Shown here one piece after another: positions 27,285 through 35,379 of a stretch of DNA of 64,000 bases; within the stretch, counting starts at the first letter, position 1, and the number at the start of each line of letters is the position of its first letter. A program made the translations under genes and the position numbers. The stretch comes from Lachnospiraceae bacterium UBA4338 (lineage in GTDB: Bacteria > Bacillota > Clostridia > Lachnospirales > Lachnospiraceae), in contig DGTK01000013.1 of NCBI GenBank assembly GCA_002393735.1, positions 1-64,000 of the forward strand, given 5' to 3'. A model generated the notes under the pieces. That model did no database searches. It was not told the origin of the DNA and saw only the letters and a program-made list of their open reading frames with translations.

Positions 27285-29039
27285 TCAATTCTTTCCCTGA
27301 TACTTAATCCCCGGATATATGCTTAGCCACTTATCATAGCACATACTGCCAAATGCCTTATTAGTCATCTTGCCCATCTTGCCCGGCACTAAACTTGCGA
27401 TATAAACAAACGGATTAAGAAGCCCTGTTACCCAGATTTTCTTTCCATTTTCCTTCGCAATGTCAGCCACCATTTTGGAAGTTGTCACCCATTCCTCATC
27501 CTGCGGCATCAGAACAACCGCCTTACGCTTATAGCCTGAAATCAGCATAACCTGGCATAAAAGTTCGCACAGATTATCAATATATAACATAGACCTGTCA
27601 TTATGAATATTCGGGAAGACTGGCGACTTCACAGCTATCTTCTCCAAAGTCTTATAATTACCCTTTGACCCATTTCCATATATCATCGGAGGTCTTAAAA
27701 CTATAACCTTAAATCTTGTTGTTGCAAGCCTTCTTAAATAAACATCACCCTTAAGTTTGCTGTCACCATAGAAGTTCTCCGGCATCGGTACGCTGTCGGG
27801 ACGAATCATCCTGTCCTCGCCCACCCCGGCTGACGCACCGTAAACTATCATGGAACTCATATGTATAAAGGTCTTCACGCCCTCTCTCTTGGCCTTCTTG
27901 GCTGCATCCACAGCCAGGTCAGCATTCACGTCATAATAGCATTTCTTCTCGAATGTAGAGATATTGTCTGTATCTGAATGAGCAATTCCTGCCACATTAA
28001 AGACAATGTCATAGTCGGCAAAAGAGTGCTCTCTCCAGCTTTCATCCCTCATGTCCATCACATCTATGGTAAAATTATCGCCGTAATGCGCCTTGGCATA
28101 ATTCTGGAAACTCTCACCGATAAAGGAATCCTTGCCCAAGATAAGTACACGCTTCTCTGTAAGTTTACTTACCCTTACAACTTCTCCGAATCCAATATCG
28201 CCGATTAGTTCTGCCTCATCGATTTCTTCTCTTCCCCAAGAGAAATCATCATTTATTCCCATACTTCCGGTGCCGCCTTCAACGACGCCCTTTGCACCAA
28301 GCACTGAAGAGAAAGTTCCAAAGAAGCACTTAACATCCATCATAAATGCCTTAATGGAATTCTTCTTAAGATTTGTGACATACTCTCCATCGAAAGCTGC
28401 CTTCACAGGAATTTCAAGTTCATCCCTGCCATTTATCTGAGCCCAGCCTGTAAGGCCCGGTTTTACATCATTAGCGCCATATATGTCTCTTTCTGCCACC
28501 AGGTCGGCCTGATTCCAAAGCGCCGGCCTAGGTCCCACAATCGACATATCTCCCACGAAAATATCCCAAATCTGTGGAAGTTCATCAAGGCTGAGCTTAC
28601 GAATTATCTTACCAACCCTTGTGATATACTGGTCAGGATCCTCAAGCTGATGTGTTGGAATGTCTGACGGGGTGGACATTTTCATACTTCTGAACTTATG
28701 AACATAGAAGAATGTCTTATTTACACCAACTCTCTTCTGCCTAAAAATCACCGGCCCCGGATCATCCACATAAATACACAAAGAAATCAACCCAAACAAC
28801 GGAGCAAGTACCACCAGTGCCAGGAATGAAAGCACCTTATCAAGGCATGGTTTACAAACAGCCTCATAAATATTCGGAATACCATCAACCTTCGGCTTAC
28901 CTGCGCCCTCATATGCATTTTCTTTAAGGAAAGCATCTTTCTTATGCTCTTTTTTTTTGCACCAGGCAATCACCTGAAGTGCAACGAAAACAAGCCCTAA
29001 AGAGATCAGAATCTTCTTAAATTTCTTATTATCCTTCAT
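27285..29039 (-). CDS. Phosphoglycosyl transferase (PglC-like) fused to an SDR-family NAD-dependent epimerase/dehydratase
   Basis: The 584-residue protein has one N-terminal membrane segment (about residues 7-25), then the short PglC-like monotopic sugar transferase domain (about 60-250): CLDKVLSFLALVVLAPLFGL, GPVIFRQKRVGVNKTFFYVHKFRSM, the catalytic Asp-Glu in LSLDELPQIWDIFVGDMS, and PGLTGWAQINGRD. Residues about 290-575 form an SDR: VLILGKDSFIG for the dinucleotide loop, DIVFNVAGIAHSD, and the active-site Tyr-Lys in ENFYGDSKLKGD. The pair likely converts a UDP-sugar and loads it on undecaprenyl phosphate. Fusions of monotopic transferases with sugar-modifying enzymes are known. The upstream gene encodes a UDP-HexNAc dehydratase, so a modified N-acetylhexosamine is a sensible first sugar. 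Confidence 0.9.
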   Translation of the reverse strand: MKDNKKFKKILISLGLVFVALQVIAWCKKKEHKKDAFLKENAYEGAGKPKVDGIPNIYEAVCKPCLDKVLSFLALVVLAPLFGLISLCIYVDDPGPVIFRQKRVGVNKTFFYVHKFRSMKMSTPSDIPTHQLEDPDQYITRVGKIIRKLSLDELPQIWDIFVGDMSIVGPRPALWNQADLVAERDIYGANDVKPGLTGWAQINGRDELEIPVKAAFDGEYVTNLKKNSIKAFMMDVKCFFGTFSSVLGAKGVVEGGTGSMGINDDFSWGREEIDEAELIGDIGFGEVVRVSKLTEKRVLILGKDSFIGESFQNYAKAHYGDNFTIDVMDMRDESWREHSFADYDIVFNVAGIAHSDTDNISTFEKKCYYDVNADLAVDAAKKAKREGVKTFIHMSSMIVYGASAGVGEDRMIRPDSVPMPENFYGDSKLKGDVYLRRLATTRFKVIVLRPPMIYGNGSKGNYKTLEKIAVKSPVFPNIHNDRSMLYIDNLCELLCQVMLISGYKRKAVVLMPQDEEWVTTSKMVADIAKENGKKIWVTGLLNPFVYIASLVPGKMGKMTNKAFGSMCYDKWLSIYPGIKYQGKN

Positions 29040-29056
29040 ATCTAAGCCCCCAAAAA

Positions 29057-31096
29057 CTAAATACTTGGATTATATGTCTTTACTACTTTTGCAACAGCGC
29101 TGCGTATTTCGTCATTATCGATATTTTTATACGCAAGTTCCGTAAGTCCCCTTAACTCTTCTAAGAATAACTCATGTTTGAAATCAAGCGGCTTTCCAAT
29201 AAGAATTGTCTTATTTGAAGTCTTTGTTAAGCCCTCTTCTGCCATGAGTTTTTCTTCATAAAGCTTCTCGCCAGGCCTTAAACCTGTATATTCAATCTTT
29301 ATATCCACATCAGGCTTAAAACCTGATAACTTGATTAAGTTTCTTGCAAGGTCATCAATTAAAACCTGCTCTCCCATATCAAGGACGAAGATTTCTCCGC
29401 CTTTGGCATATACCCCTGCCTGAAGCACAAGGCTTACTGCCTCAGAGATTGTCATAAAGAATCTTGTAATTCTCGGGTCCGTAACCGTAACGGGACCGCC
29501 TGCTGCAATCTGCTTCTTAAAAAGGGGAATAACAGAGCCGTTGCTGCCAAGTACGTTACCAAATCTTACTGCCATAAATTCTGTCTTGGCCACAAAATTA
29601 TCAGGAATATTTAATTCCTCATATTCCTCATTGTCATGGCTTATCATGGCGGTCAGAGCCTCCGGCTTTCCGGCCTTAATATAATAATCAAAAGTCTGGA
29701 TAACCATCTCACACAGTCTCTTGCTGGCTCCCATTATATTAGTTGGATTAACTGCCTTATCCGTACTGATAAGGACGAATCTCCTGCAGCCGTGTATCAT
29801 TGCTGCATAGGCTGTCTTATATGTTCCAACTGCATTATTCTTAATGGCTTCGCATGGGCTGTCTTCCATTAAAGGCACATGCTTATGAGCAGCCGCATGA
29901 TAGCAGATATCAGGCTTATATAACTCAAATACCTCATTAATTCTTCTTGAATCCCTGACAGAACCGATTAAAACTTCAAGGTCGAGCTTAGGATAATCAT
30001 GACGAAGTTCCTGCTCTATGTCATAAGCGCTGTTTTCATATACATCAAAAATTATTAATTTCCCAACTTTGTGGCCGGCCACCTGTCTGCAAAGTTCAGA
30101 CCCTATTGAGCCGCCACCGCCGGTAACAAGTACGGTCTTGCCCTCAATATATGAGCATATCTCATCAAGGTTAACTTCTATTGGTTCTCGTCCAAGGAGT
30201 TCCTCAACTGCCACATCCTTCATGGCTTCCACATTTATTTCGCCATTAACTATCTGATACATGGCAGGAAGATTCTTAAGTTCGCATCCAGTTTCTTTGC
30301 AGATATTTAAGATATCTCTTTTATTCTCAGGACTTGCCTTAGGGATAGCTAAATAAATCTTATCAATTGCATACTTCTCGGCATTAGCCATAATGGAATC
30401 TCTTCCGCCCACTACCGGCACGCCGTCAATATATCTGTTCCACTTATTAGGATTATCATCAATAATGCAGTAAACCTTGCCCTTGCCTTCACGGGAAAGC
30501 CTGATATCACGAAGCAGCATCTGCCCCGCATTACCCGCACCTATAAGCATTATTCTGTCAGCCTTTGTAGTTTCCTCATTCTTTGACTTAAAGATAAGTA
30601 AAAGCCTGTATGAAAACCTTAATGCCATCATAAACATGTACTGGAATGCTATACCGAATACAAAATAAGATATAGGCATTCTTCCTACAATGGCAAAAGC
30701 AATGATTATGTGTAATATAAGCGCCACACCCGCCGCATATGTGGTCAGTTTAAGCTCATGGTAACTTGCGAATCTCCACACGCTTTGATACAGCTTAAAT
30801 ATAAAGAATACCACTATACATACTGCCGCATATATAAAGATAATCTTGTAATACATCACAAGATATTTCTCGGGTATGGATAAAAATTTAAGGTCGAATC
30901 TAAGAAGCAGGGCAAAACCATATGACCCAACTGCAGTCACATAATCATAGAACATCATTCCCAGCATTATAACCTGCCAGTGTTTCAGCCCAAGCGCCCC
31001 GGTCTTTTTCGCATTATCATTAAATCTCTTAATGGTATCTTCTACGCTGTCCGCATCATTATCAACTTGTATATTATCTGTATTCTTGTTATCCAT
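29057..31096 (-). CDS. Membrane UDP-N-acetylglucosamine 4,6-dehydratase-like protein (PglF/CapD/WbpM type)
   Basis: At 679 residues it has four membrane segments in about residues 45-165, a CoA/NAD-binding-like middle part (LIGAGNAGQMLLRDI), and a C-terminal SDR domain with the dinucleotide loop VLVTGGGGSIGSELCRQ. The active-site region is STDKAVNPTNIMGASKR, where the usual Tyr is replaced by Met as in the PglF/FlaA1 dehydratases. TRFFMTISEAVSLVLQAG and GLRPGEKLYEE are further family marks. It makes UDP-4-keto-6-deoxy-HexNAc, the precursor of sugars such as QuiNAc, FucNAc or bacillosamine. It is the first gene of the proximal operon, after the dyad at 31.18 kb; its own Shine-Dalgarno is poor. 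Confidence 0.92.
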   Translation of the reverse strand: MDNKNTDNIQVDNDADSVEDTIKRFNDNAKKTGALGLKHWQVIMLGMMFYDYVTAVGSYGFALLLRFDLKFLSIPEKYLVMYYKIIFIYAAVCIVVFFIFKLYQSVWRFASYHELKLTTYAAGVALILHIIIAFAIVGRMPISYFVFGIAFQYMFMMALRFSYRLLLIFKSKNEETTKADRIMLIGAGNAGQMLLRDIRLSREGKGKVYCIIDDNPNKWNRYIDGVPVVGGRDSIMANAEKYAIDKIYLAIPKASPENKRDILNICKETGCELKNLPAMYQIVNGEINVEAMKDVAVEELLGREPIEVNLDEICSYIEGKTVLVTGGGGSIGSELCRQVAGHKVGKLIIFDVYENSAYDIEQELRHDYPKLDLEVLIGSVRDSRRINEVFELYKPDICYHAAAHKHVPLMEDSPCEAIKNNAVGTYKTAYAAMIHGCRRFVLISTDKAVNPTNIMGASKRLCEMVIQTFDYYIKAGKPEALTAMISHDNEEYEELNIPDNFVAKTEFMAVRFGNVLGSNGSVIPLFKKQIAAGGPVTVTDPRITRFFMTISEAVSLVLQAGVYAKGGEIFVLDMGEQVLIDDLARNLIKLSGFKPDVDIKIEYTGLRPGEKLYEEKLMAEEGLTKTSNKTILIGKPLDFKHELFLEELRGLTELAYKNIDNDEIRSAVAKVVKTYNPSI

Positions 31097-31165
31097 CTAT
31101 CCGTTCTCGCACGCCCCGGCATCCCCCGCCAGCACCTGTATTTCCACACCTCGCATGCACACAAT

Positions 31166-31198
31166 AAAAATGCTATAATAAATCACTTTATTATAGCA
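31166..31198 (-). terminator. Perfect dyad: terminator of higBA and possible promoter of the polysaccharide operon
   Basis: TGCTATAATAAA (31171-31182) and its exact inverse (31187-31198) enclose TCAC, giving a 12-bp stem with a 4-base loop. On the minus strand it is followed by five T, so it can end the higBA transcript. Each arm also spells TGCTATAAT, an extended -10 promoter, one copy on each strand; the minus-strand copy faces the dehydratase gene with an 87-base leader. Only a weak -35 (TTGCAT, 3 of 6) is present. Confidence 0.65.
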
Positions 31199-31228
31199 TA
31201 TTTCCAAACAATTATGCAATTTTTCCCT

Positions 31229-32308
31229 CTATATCTCATGCCTATAAATCTTAAACCTTTTCCTAAGCGAATTTACTTCCTCATTTTCTTCAATCATCTT
31301 ATCATGTATCAGCCTTCCTGCCACTATTCCAGGATGACGGTTTATCTCATCTGCAAAGTTTTTTATATCCTGCAAACCAAACTCTCCACGAGAGACAAAC
31401 TCTTGATAAATATCGTTCGGAATTAGCATATTTCTGGCAAAATCATTAGCTTCGCTTTCTTTTTTTCCTTCTTCTTTATCCATAGATATCCCAAAATCGC
31501 CAAGCATAATATGACCAATCTCATGAAACATGGTAAACCAAAAATAATCCGAATAATTTTTTCTGTCATTAACCATGAGCATAACACTGTCTCCAACTTT
31601 TTTTGATGCACCACTGGTGTTAGAATTAGCGAAATTCGGAATAACCACAAGAATAACTCCCGCCTGATAAAATGCCTCTCTTACATCTTCGTAAAAATCA
31701 TTGTTTACAGTTTGTTTCAATGCATAATCAATGGCATTTGTAAATAGTGCTTTATTATACTTAGGAGCATCAACTGACAGCACTTCATTTGTCGCTATTT
31801 GAACCATTGTATTAGCTTTAATTCTATCTTCTTTTGATAGTAATTCAGACTTACTTCTAAAACATACCGACAAATTATCTTTATCTAACAATGTTAACGA
31901 TGACAGTTTCAAGAATCGTCTTATTAAGGTTACTGACAATTCAACATCCTTCCCTGAAACCGGCAAGTTATAATTTGTTTTAAAATAACTATAATCCATT
32001 ATGTTGTATATATTTTTTTCTTCTTCAAGCATTTTATCGGAAATAGACTCTGCTTTAAGTGCATCAAATTCATTTTGCAGATTAAGCCAGTATATTATGC
32101 TTGTATCTAACATTCTGGATAGTTTTGTCGCTATATCAATGGATAATGATTGCTCGCCCCTTATTAATAAACTTAAATTTTTAGGTGTCGTATCCAGTCT
32201 CTTTGCAAAATCTTCTTGCGTAATTCCCATATCGTCAATAACTTCTTTGATATAATATCCAGGATGAAATGCCATTTTGTCGTTATATTCAATGTAACAA
32301 TTACTCAT
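31229..32308 (-). CDS. higA: HigA-type antitoxin with C-terminal IrrE/ImmA metallopeptidase domain
   Basis: The 359-residue protein has an N-terminal XRE-type helix-turn-helix (about residues 14-70: HPGYYIKEVIDDMGITQEDF then LLIRGEQSLSIDIATKL) of the HigA/VapI kind. The C-terminal domain has FWFTMFHEIGHIMLGD, the zinc HExxH motif of the IrrE/ImmA family, and a second acidic helix (KESEANDFARNMLIP) that supplies the third ligand. It overlaps higB by 8 bp. It should bind and neutralise HigB and repress their common promoter; the peptidase domain may make antitoxin stability or DNA binding respond to stress, which is inference. Most HigA proteins are about 100 residues and lack this part. Confidence 0.9.
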   Translation of the reverse strand: MSNCYIEYNDKMAFHPGYYIKEVIDDMGITQEDFAKRLDTTPKNLSLLIRGEQSLSIDIATKLSRMLDTSIIYWLNLQNEFDALKAESISDKMLEEEKNIYNIMDYSYFKTNYNLPVSGKDVELSVTLIRRFLKLSSLTLLDKDNLSVCFRSKSELLSKEDRIKANTMVQIATNEVLSVDAPKYNKALFTNAIDYALKQTVNNDFYEDVREAFYQAGVILVVIPNFANSNTSGASKKVGDSVMLMVNDRKNYSDYFWFTMFHEIGHIMLGDFGISMDKEEGKKESEANDFARNMLIPNDIYQEFVSRGEFGLQDIKNFADEINRHPGIVAGRLIHDKMIEENEEVNSLRKRFKIYRHEI

Positions 32309-32672
32309 AATGCTTACTTACCTCCACAATTTCAACACTCCGTGTTATTTTCGCGATTTGATCAATATTACAAGGGTTATAATAGTCACCATTTTCATCC
32401 AATGGTCTTAATATAATTCTCCAAGGCTCCTTTGAAGTCTTAACATCAATTGCAAAATACCCTTCCAGCTTATTCCTGCCTATATCTTGTAATTTATGAA
32501 AACGAAAAATCTTTTGAACTACTATATCATTAAGCGTTTCTGCAGCAATTAATGCCTGCATCCTGGACTTAAGTTTTACAGTCATAGCTTCATCACCGCC
32601 AAAAAGTTTCCTGGCACTTTTTACACTTAAGCATTGATTCTTAACTTTTTCATTAGAGTAGTGTATATTCAA
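32301..32672 (-). CDS. higB: HigB/RelE-type toxin (mRNA interferase), TTG start
   Basis: The 123-residue protein has the RelE-like toxin fold of the HigB group: VKSARKLFGG, LKSRMQALIAAETL, FRFHKLQDIGRNKLEGYFAI and EPWRIILRPLDENGDYY, with the basic and aromatic residues used for ribosome-dependent mRNA cleavage. KITRSVEIVEVSKHYE is the conserved C-terminus. The gene starts with TTG: GGAGG lies six bases before it and no ATG fits. It is the first gene of the pair (toxin first, as usual for higBA). A well-formed promoter with dyad symmetry lies just upstream. No truncation is visible. Confidence 0.88.
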   Translation of the reverse strand: MNIHYSNEKVKNQCLSVKSARKLFGGDEAMTVKLKSRMQALIAAETLNDIVVQKIFRFHKLQDIGRNKLEGYFAIDVKTSKEPWRIILRPLDENGDYYNPCNIDQIAKITRSVEIVEVSKHYE

Positions 32673-32693
32673 ATCAAGCCTCCGTCACTGCTG

Positions 32694-32710
32694 ATTACCC
32701 GTTAGGTAAT
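32694..32710 (-). promoter_or_regulatory. Inverted repeat, candidate HigA operator
   Basis: ATTACC and GGTAAT stand on either side of CGTTA, just downstream of the -10 box and 22 bp before the higB start. Its place fits an autorepression site. A second dyad (TTGACATATGTCAA, 32729-32742) covers the -35 box. Confidence 0.5.
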
Positions 32711-32713
32711 TTC

Positions 32714-32742
32714 ATTGTAATGATGTTTTTGACATATGTCAA
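32714..32742 (-). promoter_or_regulatory. higBA promoter
   Basis: Read on the minus strand: TTGACA (32737-32742), 17 bp spacer, TACAAT (32714-32719). This is the best sigma-A-type match in the window. The -35 is part of a 14-bp palindrome, so repressor binding there would block it. Confidence 0.82.
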
Positions 32743-32764
32743 CACGTATTAGCGTATTTCCCAT

Positions 32765-32790
32765 AAAAAAAAGAGCCTAAGCTCTTTTTT
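32765..32790 (-). terminator. Intrinsic terminator after the EAL gene
   Basis: AAAAAAAAGAGC and GCTCTTTTTT pair around a CTAA loop, 4 bp after the stop of the EAL gene. The T tract is present on both strands, so it may work in both directions. Confidence 0.85.
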
Positions 32791-32793
32791 CCT

Positions 32794-34680
32794 TCAAGCT
32801 CTCTTTTTACAAAACTCCACAAACTCCCCATACGGTATCGGCTTGGAGAAATAGAACCCCTGACTGTACTCTATTCCAAGACCTGAAATATAATCAACCT
32901 GCTCCTTGGTTTCAGCCCCTTCCGTAACAATTTCCAGTCCCATATTCTTGAACATTTCGGAAATGCTTTCAAATACAATCTTCGCCTGATGATTCTTCTG
33001 GGCATCCCACAGAATGCTCTTATCAATCTTGATGATTTTAAATTGCATATTAAGAATTGATGACATATTACTAAGACCGGTTCCGTAATCATCAAGGGAG
33101 AAGGAGAATCCTGCATCTTTAAGCTGAATATAATTCTCAATAAAGATATCTTCTGAGCGCTCTGCCGTAGACTCTGTTATCTCTAAGTTTATATCATCCG
33201 TGGTAACATTGTATTTCTTCATTATCTTCTTAAAATCTTCCGCAATATTCTTCTTCATAAGCTGAACAGGGGAAAGATTAATTTCGATGAAATCAATGCC
33301 GCAGTCCTTTAGGTCACCCTTGGCTATATCCTGACAAACCCTTTTGAACATCTCTTCGCCCACTTCAAAGATAAGGTCACTTTCTTCCGCAACCGCAATA
33401 AATTCATCCGGCGGAATAAATCCCATTTTGGGATCAATCAGCCTTGACAGTGCCTCTGCGGAATGAACCTTTCCCGTCCTGTTATCATATATCGGCTGAT
33501 AATAAACACTGTAAGCACCTGTCACAAGACCTTCCCTCAAAGCCTTTTCTATCTTCATCTTATGGTTGATTTTCTCTAATTTCTCACCCTTATAAACCTG
33601 AACACCGTGTTCATAATTCTTTCTGATGGAATCCGAGAACATGATGATTGTATTAAGAGAATCCGCATCCTCCGGCACTCTTAAGCACACCACATTAATA
33701 TCTGACGGAATATTATAACCCCCCACTACAATGGACTCCTCAAACTGTTCCCTAATTTGTTCCACATACTCATCAATATCCTTATTTGATGAATTACTGA
33801 TATAGGCAAAAGCACCGCCGCTTAAATAATATAAACTGCTGCCCTTGCCAAATACATTCTGAAGCCTTACAGCCATTATGGTCAGCATTTCATTCACATA
33901 TGTATATCCCACAGTATTATTAAGATGGCTGAAATTACCCATACGAACCAGCACGATGTTATACTTAACCTTCGCCTTAATAAACTGCTCTACATCCTTA
34001 CCGAACAACGCCCTGTTGTAAAGACCTGTAATCGGGTCTCTAACCTGCCCTTCACTTTCCGTAAAGCCGCAGATGGAGAATACCGCAACCGCCTCAAAAA
34101 ATAATTCACATTTAATTTCCGGGTACACAAACTGAATCCCCACGCCTATAAGGGAAAGGGCAATAAAAAGAATAATCTCATAAACCTTACGAATACCAAT
34201 GGCCTTGTGATATTTGATTATCATATATATGGTAAGTATCAAAAAAGCAATGGCGATAACATATTCAACCAGTATACCGCTTCCTCGGTGATATACACCA
34301 TCTTCCACCGTAAAGGCCAGTTTCGTCAAAGGATTGGATAATAAGATAAGATAAAAAATCCCTATCGGCGCAAAGGTTAGCGCCATCTTGGTTTTATTGA
34401 AAGAATACCATCTACCGCAGATATCAACTGCATACAAAAAAACATGCACGATAAAAACAACATGTATCGCATGATACAGGTATAAACTAATCAGGTTTAT
34501 GTCATAAAACGGACTTATAACCTGATTCATCTCCAGAACAAGAGACGCAAGTAGTCCATTCAGATTAATCATAAACAATAATTTATTATTTCTTCTGCTT
34601 AAACCCTTGTCAGAGAGCATTACGAAACATATTCCGAATACTATGACAGCGGCTATATAAAAAACATATAATTCTTTCAT
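32794..34680 (-). CDS. Membrane c-di-GMP phosphodiesterase: degenerate GGDEF plus EAL
   Basis: The 628-residue protein has an N-terminal array of seven or eight membrane segments (about residues 5-225), then a GGDEF-type domain (about 235-370) whose signature is SGGAFAY instead of GGDEF, so it should not make c-di-GMP. The EAL domain (about 380-625) is complete: SAEALSRL, EINLSP, LEITEST, LDDYGTGLSNM, IKIDKSIL, EGAETKEQ and QGFYFSKP, including metal and catalytic residues. It should cleave c-di-GMP to pGpG in response to a membrane-sensed signal. The start codon lies only 11 bp after the T tract of the rubredoxin terminator, with AAAGGA as ribosome-binding site, so its expression may depend on read-through. 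Confidence 0.92.
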   Translation of the reverse strand: MKELYVFYIAAVIVFGICFVMLSDKGLSRRNNKLLFMINLNGLLASLVLEMNQVISPFYDINLISLYLYHAIHVVFIVHVFLYAVDICGRWYSFNKTKMALTFAPIGIFYLILLSNPLTKLAFTVEDGVYHRGSGILVEYVIAIAFLILTIYMIIKYHKAIGIRKVYEIILFIALSLIGVGIQFVYPEIKCELFFEAVAVFSICGFTESEGQVRDPITGLYNRALFGKDVEQFIKAKVKYNIVLVRMGNFSHLNNTVGYTYVNEMLTIMAVRLQNVFGKGSSLYYLSGGAFAYISNSSNKDIDEYVEQIREQFEESIVVGGYNIPSDINVVCLRVPEDADSLNTIIMFSDSIRKNYEHGVQVYKGEKLEKINHKMKIEKALREGLVTGAYSVYYQPIYDNRTGKVHSAEALSRLIDPKMGFIPPDEFIAVAEESDLIFEVGEEMFKRVCQDIAKGDLKDCGIDFIEINLSPVQLMKKNIAEDFKKIMKKYNVTTDDINLEITESTAERSEDIFIENYIQLKDAGFSFSLDDYGTGLSNMSSILNMQFKIIKIDKSILWDAQKNHQAKIVFESISEMFKNMGLEIVTEGAETKEQVDYISGLGIEYSQGFYFSKPIPYGEFVEFCKKRA

Positions 34681-34691
34681 ATAAATCCTTT

Positions 34692-34726
34692 AAAAAAAGG
34701 GGATGGTTACTGCCTTCGCCATCCCC
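34692..34726 (-). terminator. Intrinsic terminator between rubredoxin and EAL genes
   Basis: GGGGATGG and CCATCCCC form an 8-bp stem around a 12-base loop, followed on the minus strand by seven T. It lies 15 bp after the rubredoxin stop and 11 bp before the EAL start. Confidence 0.92.
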
Positions 34727-34741
34727 GGTGTAAAATCTGAT

Positions 34742-34897
34742 TTATTCAGCCTTGAAATTCTCTTTCGGAACTCCGCATACCGGACAAACAAAATCATCCG
34801 GCAAGTCCTCAAACTTGGTGCCAGGAGCTATACCCTGATCTGGTGCCCCAACTTCTTCATCATATTCAAAACCGCAAATTTCGCATACATATTTCAT
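34742..34897 (-). CDS. Rubredoxin
   Basis: A 51-residue protein is encoded. It begins MKYVCEICGFEYDEEVGAP and contains the two iron-binding knuckles C-E-I-C-G (residues 5-9) and C-P-V-C-G (residues 38-42), together with DLPDDFVCPVCG, which is the standard rubredoxin pattern; length is usual for the family (about 52). GGAGG stands eight bases before the ATG. It follows the desulfoferrodoxin gene by 33 bp, and in anaerobes rubredoxin is the electron donor for superoxide reductase, so the two act together. A strong terminator follows. Confidence 0.95.
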   Translation of the reverse strand: MKYVCEICGFEYDEEVGAPDQGIAPGTKFEDLPDDFVCPVCGVPKENFKAE

Positions 34898-34930
34898 AAC
34901 ATAATCCTCCAATCTTACATTTATTCTTCC

Positions 34931-35299
34931 TTATGCTTTCCACAACGAGTGCAGGTTACAGTAAGCATAAACTGCCAGCACCTCATCACCCTCCAAAAGT
35001 GGGAATACAGCCTTAGGTTCATCTGTCGGAGTCAAAGTCTTTCTCTGATTTCCGTTCTTTGTTTCAATTGCAATCCACTCAATGAAATGCGCCTCTGTCA
35101 TTGGATGAATCACCTCACCCACTGTAACATAGGCCTTGTTATCCTTAACTTCAAGTACAGGTACATGTTTCTCAACTGCCGCATCCGTTGTACCCGGAAT
35201 AATCTCCTGCATTGCCTCTCCGCAGCACTTTGTCGGGCATGCTGAGTCCTTAACGATGGCAACGATTTTGCCACATCCCTTACAAATATAAAACTTCAT
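34931..35299 (-). CDS. dfx: Desulfoferrodoxin / superoxide reductase
   Basis: The 122-residue protein has an N-terminal desulforedoxin-like iron site (FYICKGCGKIV, then CPTKCCGEAM) and a C-terminal superoxide reductase domain with the iron ligands in EKHVPVLEV, GEVIHPMTEAHFIEW and the final CNLHSLWKA. It reduces superoxide to hydrogen peroxide without making oxygen, a defence used by strict anaerobes. The start at 35299 is preceded by AAGGAGGT at a good spacing; an upstream in-frame codon at 35332 would include this signal and is unlikely. It is followed by rubredoxin. A TATAAT at 35340-35345 (minus strand) without a clear -35 could serve as its own promoter. Confidence 0.95.
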   Translation of the reverse strand: MKFYICKGCGKIVAIVKDSACPTKCCGEAMQEIIPGTTDAAVEKHVPVLEVKDNKAYVTVGEVIHPMTEAHFIEWIAIETKNGNQRKTLTPTDEPKAVFPLLEGDEVLAVYAYCNLHSLWKA

Positions 35300-35379
35300 T
35301 GTTATACCTCCTTCTTTAAACCTCCGACACATCTTCTTAATTATACCATAACCTTACGGATAATAATACTTAAATTTCC

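Noticed and set aside
35300..35379. PerR-type operator before the superoxide reductase gene
   Set aside because: Only a partial TTAT...TATAATTAA similarity was seen; it does not reach the expected dyad.
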